DNA of 40,323 bases from NCBI GenBank assembly GCA_049644265.1, contig JBARRO010000063.1:1-40323 (forward strand), read 5' to 3'. A model generated the notes under the pieces. The model saw only the letters and a list, made by a program, of their open reading frames with translations, did not search any database and had not been told where the DNA came from. Below, piece after piece: positions 15,398 to 24,007 of this stretch. This DNA comes from JBARRO01 sp049644265. Lineage in GTDB: Bacteria; Bacteroidota; Ignavibacteria; UBA10030. Made by a program: the position numbers and the translations under genes. Position 1 is the stretch's first letter. Each line of letters opens with the position of its first letter.

Positions 15398-15819
15398 CCG
15401 TCGTAGAGCTCTTCTCAAAGGAAGACTGCAAACTTTGTGATGATGCGAGGAATCTGCTGAAGAGACTGGACAAGGAGTTTGTCTTCAAGCTCGAAGAAAC
15501 CAAGCTTACCGAGGACGATCCGCGCTTTAAGGAATTCATGCTCGAGATTCCGGTGGTTGTCGTTAATGGAAAGAGCACCCTGAAAAGCGTCATACGGGAA
15601 GAGGAACTGCGGACCATTCTCAAAGGCGAGAACCCTTCGACAAAGCTCTTCCATTTTGCGAAATTTCTTGAAGCCCTTGGATTTCTGACAGTAGCCGTGG
15701 GATTGATGTATGGAGTCATGGGGAACATGTGGATTGACCTTTATTTCTTTCTGGCGGGAGTTCTTGTTTTCGTCGTGGGCCGACGGATCGAAAAAAGGGA
15801 GATGAAGCAGTCTGGATAA
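15394..15819 (+). CDS. membrane-anchored glutaredoxin/thioredoxin-like protein
   Basis: The frame is open from 15313, but the best start is GTG 15394, which overlaps the lgt stop (GTGA) and has AGGA 9 nt upstream, giving 141 aa. The N-terminal ~80 residues are a glutaredoxin-like fold: VTVVELFSKEDCKLCDDARN with Cys12-x2-Cys15, then the cis-Pro segment EIPVVVVNGKSTLK. Two C-terminal hydrophobic helices follow (FLTVAVGLMYGVMG and LYFFLAGVLVFVVG), ending in a basic tail. The order suggests a cytoplasmic thiol domain tethered to the membrane. Coupling to Lgt, which acts on cysteine, is suggestive only. Confidence 0.85.
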   Translation: MTVVELFSKEDCKLCDDARNLLKRLDKEFVFKLEETKLTEDDPRFKEFMLEIPVVVVNGKSTLKSVIREEELRTILKGENPSTKLFHFAKFLEALGFLTVAVGLMYGVMGNMWIDLYFFLAGVLVFVVGRRIEKREMKQSG

Positions 15820-15826
15820 GATGGAC

Positions 15827-15863
15827 CGCGGAAGAAACCGATCTCACGGATATTCACGGATTT
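15827..15863. repeat. degenerate CACGGAT-type intergenic repeat
   Basis: The gap between the glutaredoxin-like gene and rlmB contains ctcacggatattcacggatt, a pair of imperfect CACGGAT units preceded by cgcggaag. A nearby aaaccgat/atcggttt inverted repeat has a ~45-nt loop and is not a convincing terminator. Confidence 0.4.
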
Positions 15864-15931
15864 GTTCGATCAGTGCTTATCCATACCATCGGTTTTTTCG
15901 GTGTTCCATTACCAGAGACTGATTACATTCA

Positions 15932-16684
15932 ATGGCAGAATTCATTCTCGGAAGACGGCCCGTTCAGGAGGCGCTCAAAGCTCAACGGCGCATTGACAAA
16001 GTCATTTTCATGCACGGTGTGAAGGGCGAGATGCTTGCACAGATTCGTACTCTCGCACGTCAATTGGGAGTGCCTGTGGCGGAGGGGAGCAAAGAGCAAT
16101 TCAGGGAATTCGAGATGCGTGGCCTCACGCAGGGAGTTGTCGCGCTGGTGAGCACGACCGAATACGTTGAAGTTGAGGACATCCTGAGAGTTGCCAGGGG
16201 CCGGAACGAACCTCCGTTCATCCTGATTCTCGACGAGATCGAAGATCCGCATAATCTCGGGGCGCTCCTCCGCACTGCGGAGTGCGCCGGTGCGCACGGC
16301 GTCGTCATCCCGAAGCATCACTCCGCGTCTGTAAACGAGACGGTTGAAAAGACCTCGTCAGGCGCCTCCTCACATCTCGCCGTCGCCCGTGTCACGAACA
16401 TCGCCCGGACGCTCGACGAACTCAAGCAAAACGATGTGTGGATCGTGGGAACGGATGCAACAGCGGAGAAGGCATATTTCGAAATGGATTACTCAGGAGG
16501 AGTTGGTATTTTAGTAGGAAACGAAGGCCGGGGGATCCGACGACTTGTGAAAGAAAAGTGTGATTTTCTTGTCAGAATTCCGCTTCATGGAAAGATCGAG
16601 TCACTGAATGCGTCTGTTGCCGGAGGGTTGGTACTGTACGAAGTTGCGCGAGGGAGAGACCTTGCGAAGAACAAGCTGCGGTAA
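15932..16684 (+). CDS. rlmB: 23S rRNA (guanosine-2'-O-)-methyltransferase, TrmH/SpoU family
   Basis: The 250-aa protein has an N-terminal L30e-like RNA-binding domain (FILGRRPVQEALKAQRRIDK) and a SPOUT methyltransferase domain with the three motifs: LDEIEDPHNLGALLRTAECA, GILVGNEGRGIRRLV, and RIPLHGKIESLNASVAGGLV. The last two form the trefoil knot that binds S-adenosylmethionine. By the motif set it is RlmB-like (G2251 of the peptidyl-transferase P loop). It ends the plus-strand group. Confidence 0.93.
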   Translation: MAEFILGRRPVQEALKAQRRIDKVIFMHGVKGEMLAQIRTLARQLGVPVAEGSKEQFREFEMRGLTQGVVALVSTTEYVEVEDILRVARGRNEPPFILILDEIEDPHNLGALLRTAECAGAHGVVIPKHHSASVNETVEKTSSGASSHLAVARVTNIARTLDELKQNDVWIVGTDATAEKAYFEMDYSGGVGILVGNEGRGIRRLVKEKCDFLVRIPLHGKIESLNASVAGGLVLYEVARGRDLAKNKLR

Positions 16685-16877
16685 CGCTGCGATTTACTTT
16701 CCTTGTCTGGGTGTCTGGTATCGGCTTCTTGAAAAACTCCTGCCTGCTTTTAACCTGCCTGACAGATTCCTTGCGTTGGCCGCCCGTTGTATCCTGCCAG
16801 CCGCAAGAAGGTACTTCTGCGCGGTCTCCCGGGGCTTGACGATGGTTTTTTGTCTGTTGTTGAGCTGTTTCAAGGAG
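16685..16877. other. non-coding stretch after rlmB
   Basis: There is no supported gene here. A 90-aa open frame crosses from rlmB but has no ribosome-binding site and a Cys/Arg-rich shadow composition. The stretch contains the partial repeat cctgcctg...cctgcctga and no clear terminator on either strand, although two convergent transcripts meet here. Confidence 0.5.
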
Positions 16878-16999
16878 TAATCAGCTATCAGCAGTCAGTA
16901 AGAACTGTCTCTGAACTTAGAACCTTGAACTTCGACCTTCGACCTAGAACCTCGAACTCGTAGCATTGAACCTTAAACTCGTAACTCTAAACTCGAAAC
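16878..16999. repeat. two families of degenerate tandem repeats
   Basis: 16878-16901 is built from TCAGC/ATCAGC/GTCAG units. 16912-16999 is a run of about eight imperfect 7-10 bp units of the form GAACCTT, GAACTTC, GACCT, GAACCTC, AAACTCG. They occupy the 3' side of the sigma-54 regulator gene (17001-18371). A related ATCAGC array lies on its 5' side. Confidence 0.7.
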
Positions 17000-17000
17000 A

Positions 17001-18371
17001 CTATTCTCCCCCCGCTTCCTCCCCTTCCCTCATGAGCCCGTAGCGATTCATTTTTGTGTACAAGTGGCTTCTCTGAATATCCAACGCTTCCGCTGTTTTC
17101 GAAATGTTCCACTTATGCAATTCCAATTGTTTCTTGATAAAGGCTGCCTCGGCGCGCTCTTTGAATACCTGGAATGTTCCGCTCATGTTCAGGAAGTCCT
17201 CGGCCTCACCTTGCACAGTACCGAACGTATCAAGAAGTAAGAGATCCACCGTCGATCCCGGTGACAGAATCACAAGGCGCTCCACGGCGTTCCGGAGCTC
17301 ACGGACATTGCCGGGCCAATCGCGCGTCGAGAGCTTGAGCAAACCTTCATCGCTGATGGTCTTGCGAGCCATACCGTTGCGGCCGCAAACATCGTCGATG
17401 AACGCTTTTGCAAGGAGCGCGATATCCTCGCGTCGTTCCCGAAGCGGCGGCACCTGGACGGGGATGACATTGAGCCGGTGATACAGGTCGTTTCTGAAAT
17501 TGTTCTTGCGGATTTCTTCCTCAAGATTCTTGTTTGTTGCAGCAAGTACCCGGACTTCAACAGTGATCAGCTTGTTTCCCCCGACGCGTTCTACTTTCCC
17601 CTCCTCCAACGCACGCAGGACTTTTGCCTGAGCTTGAAGGCTCATATCGCCAACTTCGTCCAGGAACAACGTGCCCCCGTCCGCTTGCTCGAATTTTCCG
17701 ATTCGCTGCGCTGTCGCTCCGGTAAACGATCCTTTCTCGTGTCCGAAGAGCTCGGATTCGATGAGCTCGGCTGGAATGGCCGCGCAGTTGACTTCGATAA
17801 ACGGTTTTTCCGCTCTTTTGCTGTTGCGATGAATTGCCCGGGCGACCAGTTCCTTTCCCGTTCCGTTTTCACCTGTAATCAAAACACGCGCGTCTGTGGG
17901 AGCCACACGATCGATCACTGCAAGGATCTCCTTGATCTTCCGGCTCCCGCCAAGAATTTTCCGCTTGCCCTCAACACTCTCCTGAAGTTTTCGGTACTCC
18001 TCCGAAAGCTTGGCTTGCTGGAGGGCGTTGCGGAGCGTGACCAGGAGTTTGTCGCGATCGAGCGGTTTCGGCAGGAAATCGAATGCACCAAGTTTCGTGG
18101 CCTCAACGGCTGTTTCAATGGTGCCATGGCCTGAAATCATGATCACCGGAAGAGCGAGATTCTTCTCGCGGATCGTCTCGAGTACCTCCAATCCGTCCAT
18201 CCCCGCCATTTTTACATCCAACAGTACCGCATCCACCGGAATTTTCTCAAGTCTCTCGAGTCCGTCCTCTCCGTTCTCTGCAAACTCAACTCCGTACTTT
18301 TCGTACTCGAGAATCATTTTCAGCGAATCCCGAATGCTCTTTTCGTCGTCGATAACAAGGATGGTTTTCAT
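17001..18371 (-). CDS. NtrC-family sigma-54-dependent response regulator
   Basis: The 456-aa protein has a receiver domain (MKTILVIDDEKSIRDSLKMI; phospho-Asp in DAVLLDVKMAGMDG; Lys in FDFLPKPLDRD). A AAA+ domain follows with Walker A GENGTGKELVARAIH, the sigma-54 contact loop as GSFTGA, Walker B GGTLFLDEVGDM, and arginine-finger region NDLYHRLNVIPVQVPPLRER. It ends in a Fis-type helix-turn-helix (WNISKTAEALDIQRSHLYTK). It should activate RpoN-dependent promoters after phosphorylation. No histidine kinase adjoins it. The gene is bracketed by ATCAGC-type repeats and lies after the long catabolic run on the same strand. Confidence 0.95.
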   Translation of the reverse strand: MKTILVIDDEKSIRDSLKMILEYEKYGVEFAENGEDGLERLEKIPVDAVLLDVKMAGMDGLEVLETIREKNLALPVIMISGHGTIETAVEATKLGAFDFLPKPLDRDKLLVTLRNALQQAKLSEEYRKLQESVEGKRKILGGSRKIKEILAVIDRVAPTDARVLITGENGTGKELVARAIHRNSKRAEKPFIEVNCAAIPAELIESELFGHEKGSFTGATAQRIGKFEQADGGTLFLDEVGDMSLQAQAKVLRALEEGKVERVGGNKLITVEVRVLAATNKNLEEEIRKNNFRNDLYHRLNVIPVQVPPLRERREDIALLAKAFIDDVCGRNGMARKTISDEGLLKLSTRDWPGNVRELRNAVERLVILSPGSTVDLLLLDTFGTVQGEAEDFLNMSGTFQVFKERAEAAFIKKQLELHKWNISKTAEALDIQRSHLYTKMNRYGLMREGEEAGGE

Positions 18372-18376
18372 GGGAA

Positions 18377-18406
18377 CAGTCAGTTATCAGCGTTCAGAGA
18401 TCAGCA
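18377..18406. repeat. ATCAGC-type degenerate repeat upstream of the sigma-54 regulator
   Basis: cagtcagttatcagcgttca continues into gagatcagca, built of the same CAGT/ATCAGC units as 16878-16901. It lies directly before the regulator start codon, so it is transcribed into the leader if the promoter is further upstream. Confidence 0.6.
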
Positions 18407-18420
18407 CGCAAGAAAGAAGT

Positions 18421-19221
18421 CTACTGCTTCTCGGAATCTTCGTACGGCAGGGTCAGGTAATCCGAAGGGAGAAGCGTTTTCACAACGAGAAGATCGCGGC
18501 CGAATGACTGGCCGTGCCTGTTCGCTCTTTTGTCCCGTTCGTCATCGGCACCGCCTACGACGAATTTGGCTTCCCCCCATTCAACCAGGTTGCCCGTCGT
18601 CCGGGCAAGATCCGGCGATTCCGAAGCGTAAGCAAGATACGCCGATGCAAAGAAATGCTGAAGCTTGTCTTTGTCCCCCATGGAGCCCGAAGGCGAATCG
18701 TCGTAAATCCTGGCGGGAAGATTCCTCACTCGCGCTTTGAACAGACTATCTTCTTCAAACGTGAGGGGCACCTCCAGAGATTTTACGATTGGCACCTTAA
18801 CGTCAATATTCTGATGCTCCAGCACTGCCATCATCGAAAGAACCAGTGCGCGCGCGATATTGTACTCGGCGATTTTGAGCGCTTTGAGATAGATTCCATC
18901 AACCGCACGCATGTCGCCGCATCGCAGAAGAAGCTGTCGGAAGCGCACATCCCGAACGTAGTTTCGAATATGGCGGGTATCGATAACGAGTTGGGGCGTG
19001 AACGTGTCCGAGAAGAACTTGCCCACCGAAAACGCTTCTTTTTCAGTCTCGTCAAAATCCCACGAAAGTCCGTCTTCACCAACGCCTCCGTCGCATTGAG
19101 CGAGTGAACGATGAGGGCCAACCGACAGGACCAGCAACAATGCGAACAACAATCGTTTCGGGAAACTGACCAATTTCCAACCTTCGCCTTGTTGCATTGG
19201 AAATTGTCGTTGGTCAATCAT
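18421..19221 (-). CDS. secreted hypothetical protein with DUF2279/YfiM-like C-terminus
   Basis: The 266-aa protein has a signal peptide: basic VSFPKR, then LLFALLLVLSVG, then cleavage near RSLAQC. Met9 may be the true start. The mature part is soluble. A C-terminal block DKDKLQHFFASAYLAYASES followed by EWGEAK, DERDKRANRHGQSFGRDLL resembles the His/Ser and D-ANxxG-FG pattern of YfiM-like (DUF2279) exported proteins; that match is by eye only. The start is 4 nt after the carboxyltransferase stop, so it belongs to the same transcript, although nothing in it suggests acyl-CoA chemistry. Confidence 0.8.
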   Translation of the reverse strand: MIDQRQFPMQQGEGWKLVSFPKRLLFALLLVLSVGPHRSLAQCDGGVGEDGLSWDFDETEKEAFSVGKFFSDTFTPQLVIDTRHIRNYVRDVRFRQLLLRCGDMRAVDGIYLKALKIAEYNIARALVLSMMAVLEHQNIDVKVPIVKSLEVPLTFEEDSLFKARVRNLPARIYDDSPSGSMGDKDKLQHFFASAYLAYASESPDLARTTGNLVEWGEAKFVVGGADDERDKRANRHGQSFGRDLLVVKTLLPSDYLTLPYEDSEKQ

Positions 19222-19225
19222 GAAG

Positions 19226-20881
19226 TCACGTTTGCAGTACGCCGGGATTGAACCTCGGCATGTCCGGGTTACAGCTTGCGAGCTCTATACCGCGGGAAAT
19301 TTGGTTCCGTGTTTCCACAGGGTCGATGATTCCGTCAACCCAAAGTCGGGAGGCGGCAAAGAGCGGATCGAGCTCCGCTTCGTATCTTTGCTGGATCTCG
19401 CTCAACAGCTTTTTCTGCTGCTCGGGAGAGATATGTTCGCCCCCTTTTTCCATCGCCTGGACCTTGATCCCGAGCAGCGTTTCGCTTGCCTGTTTGCCAC
19501 CCATAACCGAGATCTGAGCGGTCGGCCAGGCGAAAATCAATCGCGGATCGTACGCTTTGCCGCACATCGCGTAGTTGCCGGCACCGTAGCTGTTCCCGAC
19601 GATGATAGTGAATTTCGGGACAACGCTGTTCGCCACCGCGCTCACCATCTTCGCGCCGTCTTTGATGATCCCTCCCTGTTCCGCGCGGCTGCCCACCATG
19701 AAACCGGTGACGTCTTGAAAGAATACGAGGGGCATCATCTTTTGGTTACAATTCATGATGAACCGGGCAGCTTTGTCAGCACTGTCGCTGTAAATTACCC
19801 CGCCGACCTGCATCTCACCCTTCTTGGTTTTAACGACAGATCGTTGATTCGCGACCATCCCTACAGCCCATCCGTCAATCCGCGCGTAGCCCGTAATGAT
19901 TGTCTTGCCAAAATCGGCTTTGTACTCATCCAGTTCACTGTCATCAATGATCCGGCCGAGAACCTGATACATGTCGTACGGCTTGGCGCGATCGACCGGC
20001 ACAAGGCCGTAAATCTCACCAGGGGAGTGCTTCGGCGCGTGTGGCTCCGCCCTGTCGAATTCGAATTTCGGTTTCTTTCCCAACTTTCCGATGACGCTCC
20101 GGATCTTTGCCAGGCACTCTTCATCGTTTTTCATCTTGTGGTCAGTGACTCCGCTGATCTCGCAATGAACCGTCGCGCCGCCAAGAGCCTCGTTGTCGAT
20201 CTCTTCGCCGATCGCCGCCTTGACGAGGTGAGAACCCGCGAGGAAAACGCTTCCCGTCTTATCCACAATCATCGCTTCATCACTCATGATTGGCAGATAG
20301 GCTCCTCCGGCGACGCATGGTCCCATGATCGCAGCTATCTGAGTGATACCCATGGAAGACATGACCGCGTTATTGCGGAAGATCCTCCCGAAATGTTCTT
20401 TATCCGGAAAGATCTCCGACTGGAGCGGGAGGAAAACTCCGGCGGAATCCACAAGGTAGACGATCGGGAGCCGGTTCTCCATCGAAATTTCCTGAGCGCG
20501 GAGATTCTTTTTACACGTCATGGGAAACCATGCCCCCGCCTTGACGGTTGCGTCGTTCGCAACGATCACGACATCGCGATCCTGAATCTTGCCGACGCCA
20601 AAGACGGTACCAGACGAAGGGGCACCGCCGTATTCCTTATACATGCCGTAAGCTGTAAACAGGCCGATCTCGAGAAACTGCGAGCCCTTGTCGACGAGCA
20701 GATCGATCCGCTCACGTGCACCGAGTTTGCCACGCTTCTTTTGTTTGAGAAGCGCTTCCTTCCCCCCACCAAGCTTCACGACATTTGATTCGACTTCGAA
20801 GTGCTTCTTCAGCGCAAGAAAGCCCTCTGCGTTCTTCGTAAAGTTCAGGTCCTTTTTTATGGGGCTTCCGATGTGAGCCAT
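19226..20881 (-). CDS. acyl-CoA carboxylase beta subunit, methylcrotonyl-CoA type
   Basis: The 551-aa carboxyltransferase has KLGARERIDLLVDKGSQFLE, VDSAGVFLPLQSEIFPDKEH, GPCVAGGAYLPIMSDEAMIV, and GNSYGAGNYAMCGKAYDPRL, the two crotonase-like halves that bind acyl-CoA and biotin. The FLPLQxExFPDxxHFGRIF stretch is the methylcrotonyl- or geranoyl-CoA carboxylase version; propionyl-CoA carboxylase has a different loop there. The role would be leucine or isoprenoid acyl-CoA breakdown. The biotin carboxylase/carrier alpha subunit is not in the window and must be supplied from elsewhere. It follows the spermidine-synthase-like gene by 18 nt. Confidence 0.92.
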   Translation of the reverse strand: MAHIGSPIKKDLNFTKNAEGFLALKKHFEVESNVVKLGGGKEALLKQKKRGKLGARERIDLLVDKGSQFLEIGLFTAYGMYKEYGGAPSSGTVFGVGKIQDRDVVIVANDATVKAGAWFPMTCKKNLRAQEISMENRLPIVYLVDSAGVFLPLQSEIFPDKEHFGRIFRNNAVMSSMGITQIAAIMGPCVAGGAYLPIMSDEAMIVDKTGSVFLAGSHLVKAAIGEEIDNEALGGATVHCEISGVTDHKMKNDEECLAKIRSVIGKLGKKPKFEFDRAEPHAPKHSPGEIYGLVPVDRAKPYDMYQVLGRIIDDSELDEYKADFGKTIITGYARIDGWAVGMVANQRSVVKTKKGEMQVGGVIYSDSADKAARFIMNCNQKMMPLVFFQDVTGFMVGSRAEQGGIIKDGAKMVSAVANSVVPKFTIIVGNSYGAGNYAMCGKAYDPRLIFAWPTAQISVMGGKQASETLLGIKVQAMEKGGEHISPEQQKKLLSEIQQRYEAELDPLFAASRLWVDGIIDPVETRNQISRGIELASCNPDMPRFNPGVLQT

Positions 20882-20899
20882 GTGGCCTTGGGAAAGTAA

Positions 20900-23800
20900 T
20901 TAGGGTTTTTTGGATGTGCTGTCTGCGCGGGCACCACCGACCCCGGACCATATATCGTACACCAGGGTTCTTGCTTCTTCATTCTCCGGATTGGCCCGAA
21001 CAGCCTGCCAGGCATATCCCACGGCTTGCCCATTCTTCCCCAGATACCGGAGACATTTTGCAAGCTGGAGAAGGAGCACATCCTGACGAATCGAAGAAGT
21101 TGGCGCATAGTCGCCCCGGATCTGGAGAGCGCGGGCGTACTGGTCGACCGCCTTCGCATACTGCTGCGTTCCGAAGAAAATATCGGCCAGGCGCACCCGG
21201 AAACGGTCCACACTGTCTTTCGTGAGTTCGACGCACTTTCGCAGGAGTTTTTCCGACTCTTCCGTGTTCATCGGCATGAAGGCGTTAGCGGCATTTCGAT
21301 CGTGCAAATATTTCATCCAGGCGAACTCCTCGAGGGCACGAGGATTGTCCGGTTCGAGTTCCGCCAGAGTTTTTCTGGCACGAAGAGCTTCCTCTGTTCT
21401 TCCCAACCGCTCGGACACCTCTGCAAATCGTCTGACCGCCGCGACATCCCGGGGATGCCGTTGAATATACTTAGAAAGCAACGTAGAGCCAAGAACCGGG
21501 TTTCCACGGTTCAGAGCCGTGTGAAAGAACCCGATGTTGTACCATTCGCGATCATTCAGGCGACTGCGAATATCGGGACGGGCAAGGAAAATATTCTGGC
21601 CGGCAAGCCTCATACGTTCATCAAATTTGCCGAGCTCCGCGACTCCCCGATTGACAAAGAACGCCTTCGGAGCGTTGTATTCAAGAAGAGGATGATCCTC
21701 CGTGTTGGTTTGTCCGCCGCCGGCGAATTGCGTTACGCTTTGATTGGAAAGAGTCTGCAGAGAAAGGAGAGTCGGAGCATCAGAGATCAGGATCCGGGAT
21801 AGATCCCGCTTTACGGGCTCCTGTTCAAAAGAAGATCTCAACAAGTCGGCATCGATTTCCTGATGGCCGACTGAGCCGATGAGGATTACGTCCGAACTCA
21901 TTGGCTGCCAGACGGTAACTTCTGAAAAACTCGACGCGAAGGTCCGGACGACAAGTTTAAATGTCTCGTCGTCAATTTCGTAGAGATGCAGCCACTGTAC
22001 CATCAGACCGCCGGTCTGCATCCTCTTTTTGCATTCTTCAAAAAACTCCGTGGTATAAAGACTTCCGATTCCTGCAATCCAGGGGTTTGATGGTTCGCTC
22101 ACGATGATATCATAACGTTCCTGTGTGAGCTTTAAATACGCAAGGGCATCCTGAATGTGCAGCCGAAGGCGTTGATCCTGCAACGGCTTGTTGTTGACGT
22201 TATCGAACAAGCTCGAAGCCTCCACGACCTCGGGCGAAATCTCGACGCAGTCAAGGAATTTCACGGGATGCGTCAGAATGCTGCCGGCCGTCACGCCGCT
22301 TCCCAGGCCGATTACCAGCGCGTGCTCAGGATTCGGATGGAGGAGTGCCGGCAACTGGCCGAGCAGGATCTGTGTGGGAAGATCCGCCCTTGAGGAGGCA
22401 TCCGCTTTTCCGTTAATGATGAGGACCAGCTGACGTCCGTCGAAGGATTCGCTTTCGACAACGCCGACCGTCGCCGTGGTTCCCTCTTTGTAGTACAACA
22501 CGTCGGTGTGCTCGCTCGATGTCGAGAATTCAGCATAACTCCTGGGGGGAGGCGTGTTTCTGTTAATCTGTCGAAAAACACCCGACAGCATCGTCCCATG
22601 ACTCCAGTTCGGAACAAAAACAAGATAGAGAACCACGAGCAAGCCCATGATGCCCGTCGTCGAGTACCGTCGGACCCGAGAAATGCTGTCATCAGCAAAC
22701 ACAACAAGCAGTCCGGCACCGAGGTTCATGGCAACGGCCAGTTCAATGGTATGCTTGACCCCCACAGTCGGGATGAGGATCAGGCCCGCGATGAGGGATC
22801 CCCCAACAGTTCCGAGCGTGTTCACCGAAAATGTTCTTCCCACGGAGGACCCCAGTGCTTCCAGCGCGTGTACGGAGATCCTTGTGGCCACCGGAAGAGA
22901 CATCCCGAGGAAAATGGTCGGGCCGATCATAATCAGGAGGCCGGCGACAAATTGGATGGAGAGGAATATCGGGTAGGTTGAATCAGAACGTGTGAGAATG
23001 TGCGCAACGGTCCAGAAGGAATACGGAATCCGTGCATAGAGCGGAATCGTTGCCACCATGGACAGAACAACACCAAGTTGGCAGAGTCCAAGAAAGCCAA
23101 ACAGATTCCGAATGCGTGTGATGCTGGAGGAAACGATATAACTCCCCAGAGTGATCCCTGAAATGAATCCGACAACCATGAGAGAAAAAGAATATGTGGA
23201 AGACCCGAGCACCGGGATCAGGAGGCGTACCCACGCGATTTCATAGATCATTGCCGCGAATCCGGAAATTCCGGCCACGGTTATCGCCATCTGAGCCTGG
23301 CGCCGCGTAAAAATACGGGCTTCCGCGGTTTCCGCCAGCATCGGTACTTCACTCCCCGAATTCTGAATTCTCACCCTTCCAAGATACAATGCCACCAGGC
23401 CGATCAAGACGTTCAGGACCGCCGCGCCATCAATGGTTGCCCGGAGTCCGACCAGGCGAATGAGGAAGAATCCCGCGAGAAGTGAGCCGACGACTGCCCC
23501 AAAGCTGTTCAGAAAATAGAGTGTGGCGACATTCTTCCCCGATTCTTCAACATGCCGGGAGAGAAACCGGACAAGAATGGGAAGGGAACCGCCCATGAGG
23601 ATCGTTGGAAACAATAATGTGAGCAAACTCACGAGGAGTTTTAGCCAGAGTACGGGGGATCCATCCGGCGAAAGGTCGAGTCCGATAACTGTCCGAATGA
23701 ACAGCAGTTTCACTTGTTGGAGAAATGTGGGATAGAAGAAGCAGTAGAGCCCTACGGCAAGCTCAAGCCAGCCGTAAACTGAGAGGAGTTTGGTAGAGAC

Positions 23801-24007
23801 GTCAGCTTTCCTGCCCCAGAATGCAGCGCCGATTGCAAGTCCCCCCATGAACGTTGCGACAACAATCGTTTGCGCGTAGGTCGTGTTGCCGAGGAAGAGC
23901 GAGAGATATTTAAACCAGACAATTTGATAGACGAGACCGGTTGCACCCGAAACGATGAACAACAGGGCAACGAGACCATGGAGGCGATTGTTGGTCATCC
24001 CGGGCAT
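20900..24007 (-). CDS. polytopic membrane / spermidine-synthase-like / TPR fusion protein
   Basis: The 1035-aa protein starts with ~430 residues of membrane helices in two homologous halves (LFIVSGATGLVYQIVWFKYL and ITVAGISGFAAMIYEIAWVR). A Rossmann domain with the S-adenosylmethionine motif ALVIGLGSGVTAG and DCVEISPEVV follows (about residues 500-720). TPR repeats occupy the last ~200 residues (ERLGRTEEALRARKTLAELE). Where spermidine synthases have the catalytic YDVIxxDSxDP, it has YDIIV-S637-E-P-S-N-P-W, so aminopropyl transfer is unlikely; this membrane-fused subfamily has no firmly known substrate. ATG 24007 directly abuts the stop of the acyl-CoA dehydrogenase gene. Confidence 0.9.
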   Translation of the reverse strand: MPGMTNNRLHGLVALLFIVSGATGLVYQIVWFKYLSLFLGNTTYAQTIVVATFMGGLAIGAAFWGRKADVSTKLLSVYGWLELAVGLYCFFYPTFLQQVKLLFIRTVIGLDLSPDGSPVLWLKLLVSLLTLLFPTILMGGSLPILVRFLSRHVEESGKNVATLYFLNSFGAVVGSLLAGFFLIRLVGLRATIDGAAVLNVLIGLVALYLGRVRIQNSGSEVPMLAETAEARIFTRRQAQMAITVAGISGFAAMIYEIAWVRLLIPVLGSSTYSFSLMVVGFISGITLGSYIVSSSITRIRNLFGFLGLCQLGVVLSMVATIPLYARIPYSFWTVAHILTRSDSTYPIFLSIQFVAGLLIMIGPTIFLGMSLPVATRISVHALEALGSSVGRTFSVNTLGTVGGSLIAGLILIPTVGVKHTIELAVAMNLGAGLLVVFADDSISRVRRYSTTGIMGLLVVLYLVFVPNWSHGTMLSGVFRQINRNTPPPRSYAEFSTSSEHTDVLYYKEGTTATVGVVESESFDGRQLVLIINGKADASSRADLPTQILLGQLPALLHPNPEHALVIGLGSGVTAGSILTHPVKFLDCVEISPEVVEASSLFDNVNNKPLQDQRLRLHIQDALAYLKLTQERYDIIVSEPSNPWIAGIGSLYTTEFFEECKKRMQTGGLMVQWLHLYEIDDETFKLVVRTFASSFSEVTVWQPMSSDVILIGSVGHQEIDADLLRSSFEQEPVKRDLSRILISDAPTLLSLQTLSNQSVTQFAGGGQTNTEDHPLLEYNAPKAFFVNRGVAELGKFDERMRLAGQNIFLARPDIRSRLNDREWYNIGFFHTALNRGNPVLGSTLLSKYIQRHPRDVAAVRRFAEVSERLGRTEEALRARKTLAELEPDNPRALEEFAWMKYLHDRNAANAFMPMNTEESEKLLRKCVELTKDSVDRFRVRLADIFFGTQQYAKAVDQYARALQIRGDYAPTSSIRQDVLLLQLAKCLRYLGKNGQAVGYAWQAVRANPENEEARTLVYDIWSGVGGARADSTSKKP

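Noticed and set aside
16608..16880. 90-aa plus-strand frame overlapping the end of rlmB
   Set aside because: Starts inside rlmB without a ribosome-binding site, and is Cys/Arg-rich without recognisable motifs.
16878..16999. CRISPR array
   Set aside because: Units are 5-10 bp, imperfect and without unique spacers; no cas genes are present.
19220..20788. 522-aa plus-strand open frame
   Set aside because: Exact antisense of the carboxyltransferase gene; composition is His/Arg/Asp-rich as expected for a shadow frame, with no domain motifs.
20900..24007. Calling this gene speE (spermidine synthase)
   Set aside because: Only the S-adenosylmethionine-binding core is shared; the aminopropyltransferase aspartate motif is SEPSNPW, and large membrane and TPR parts are added.
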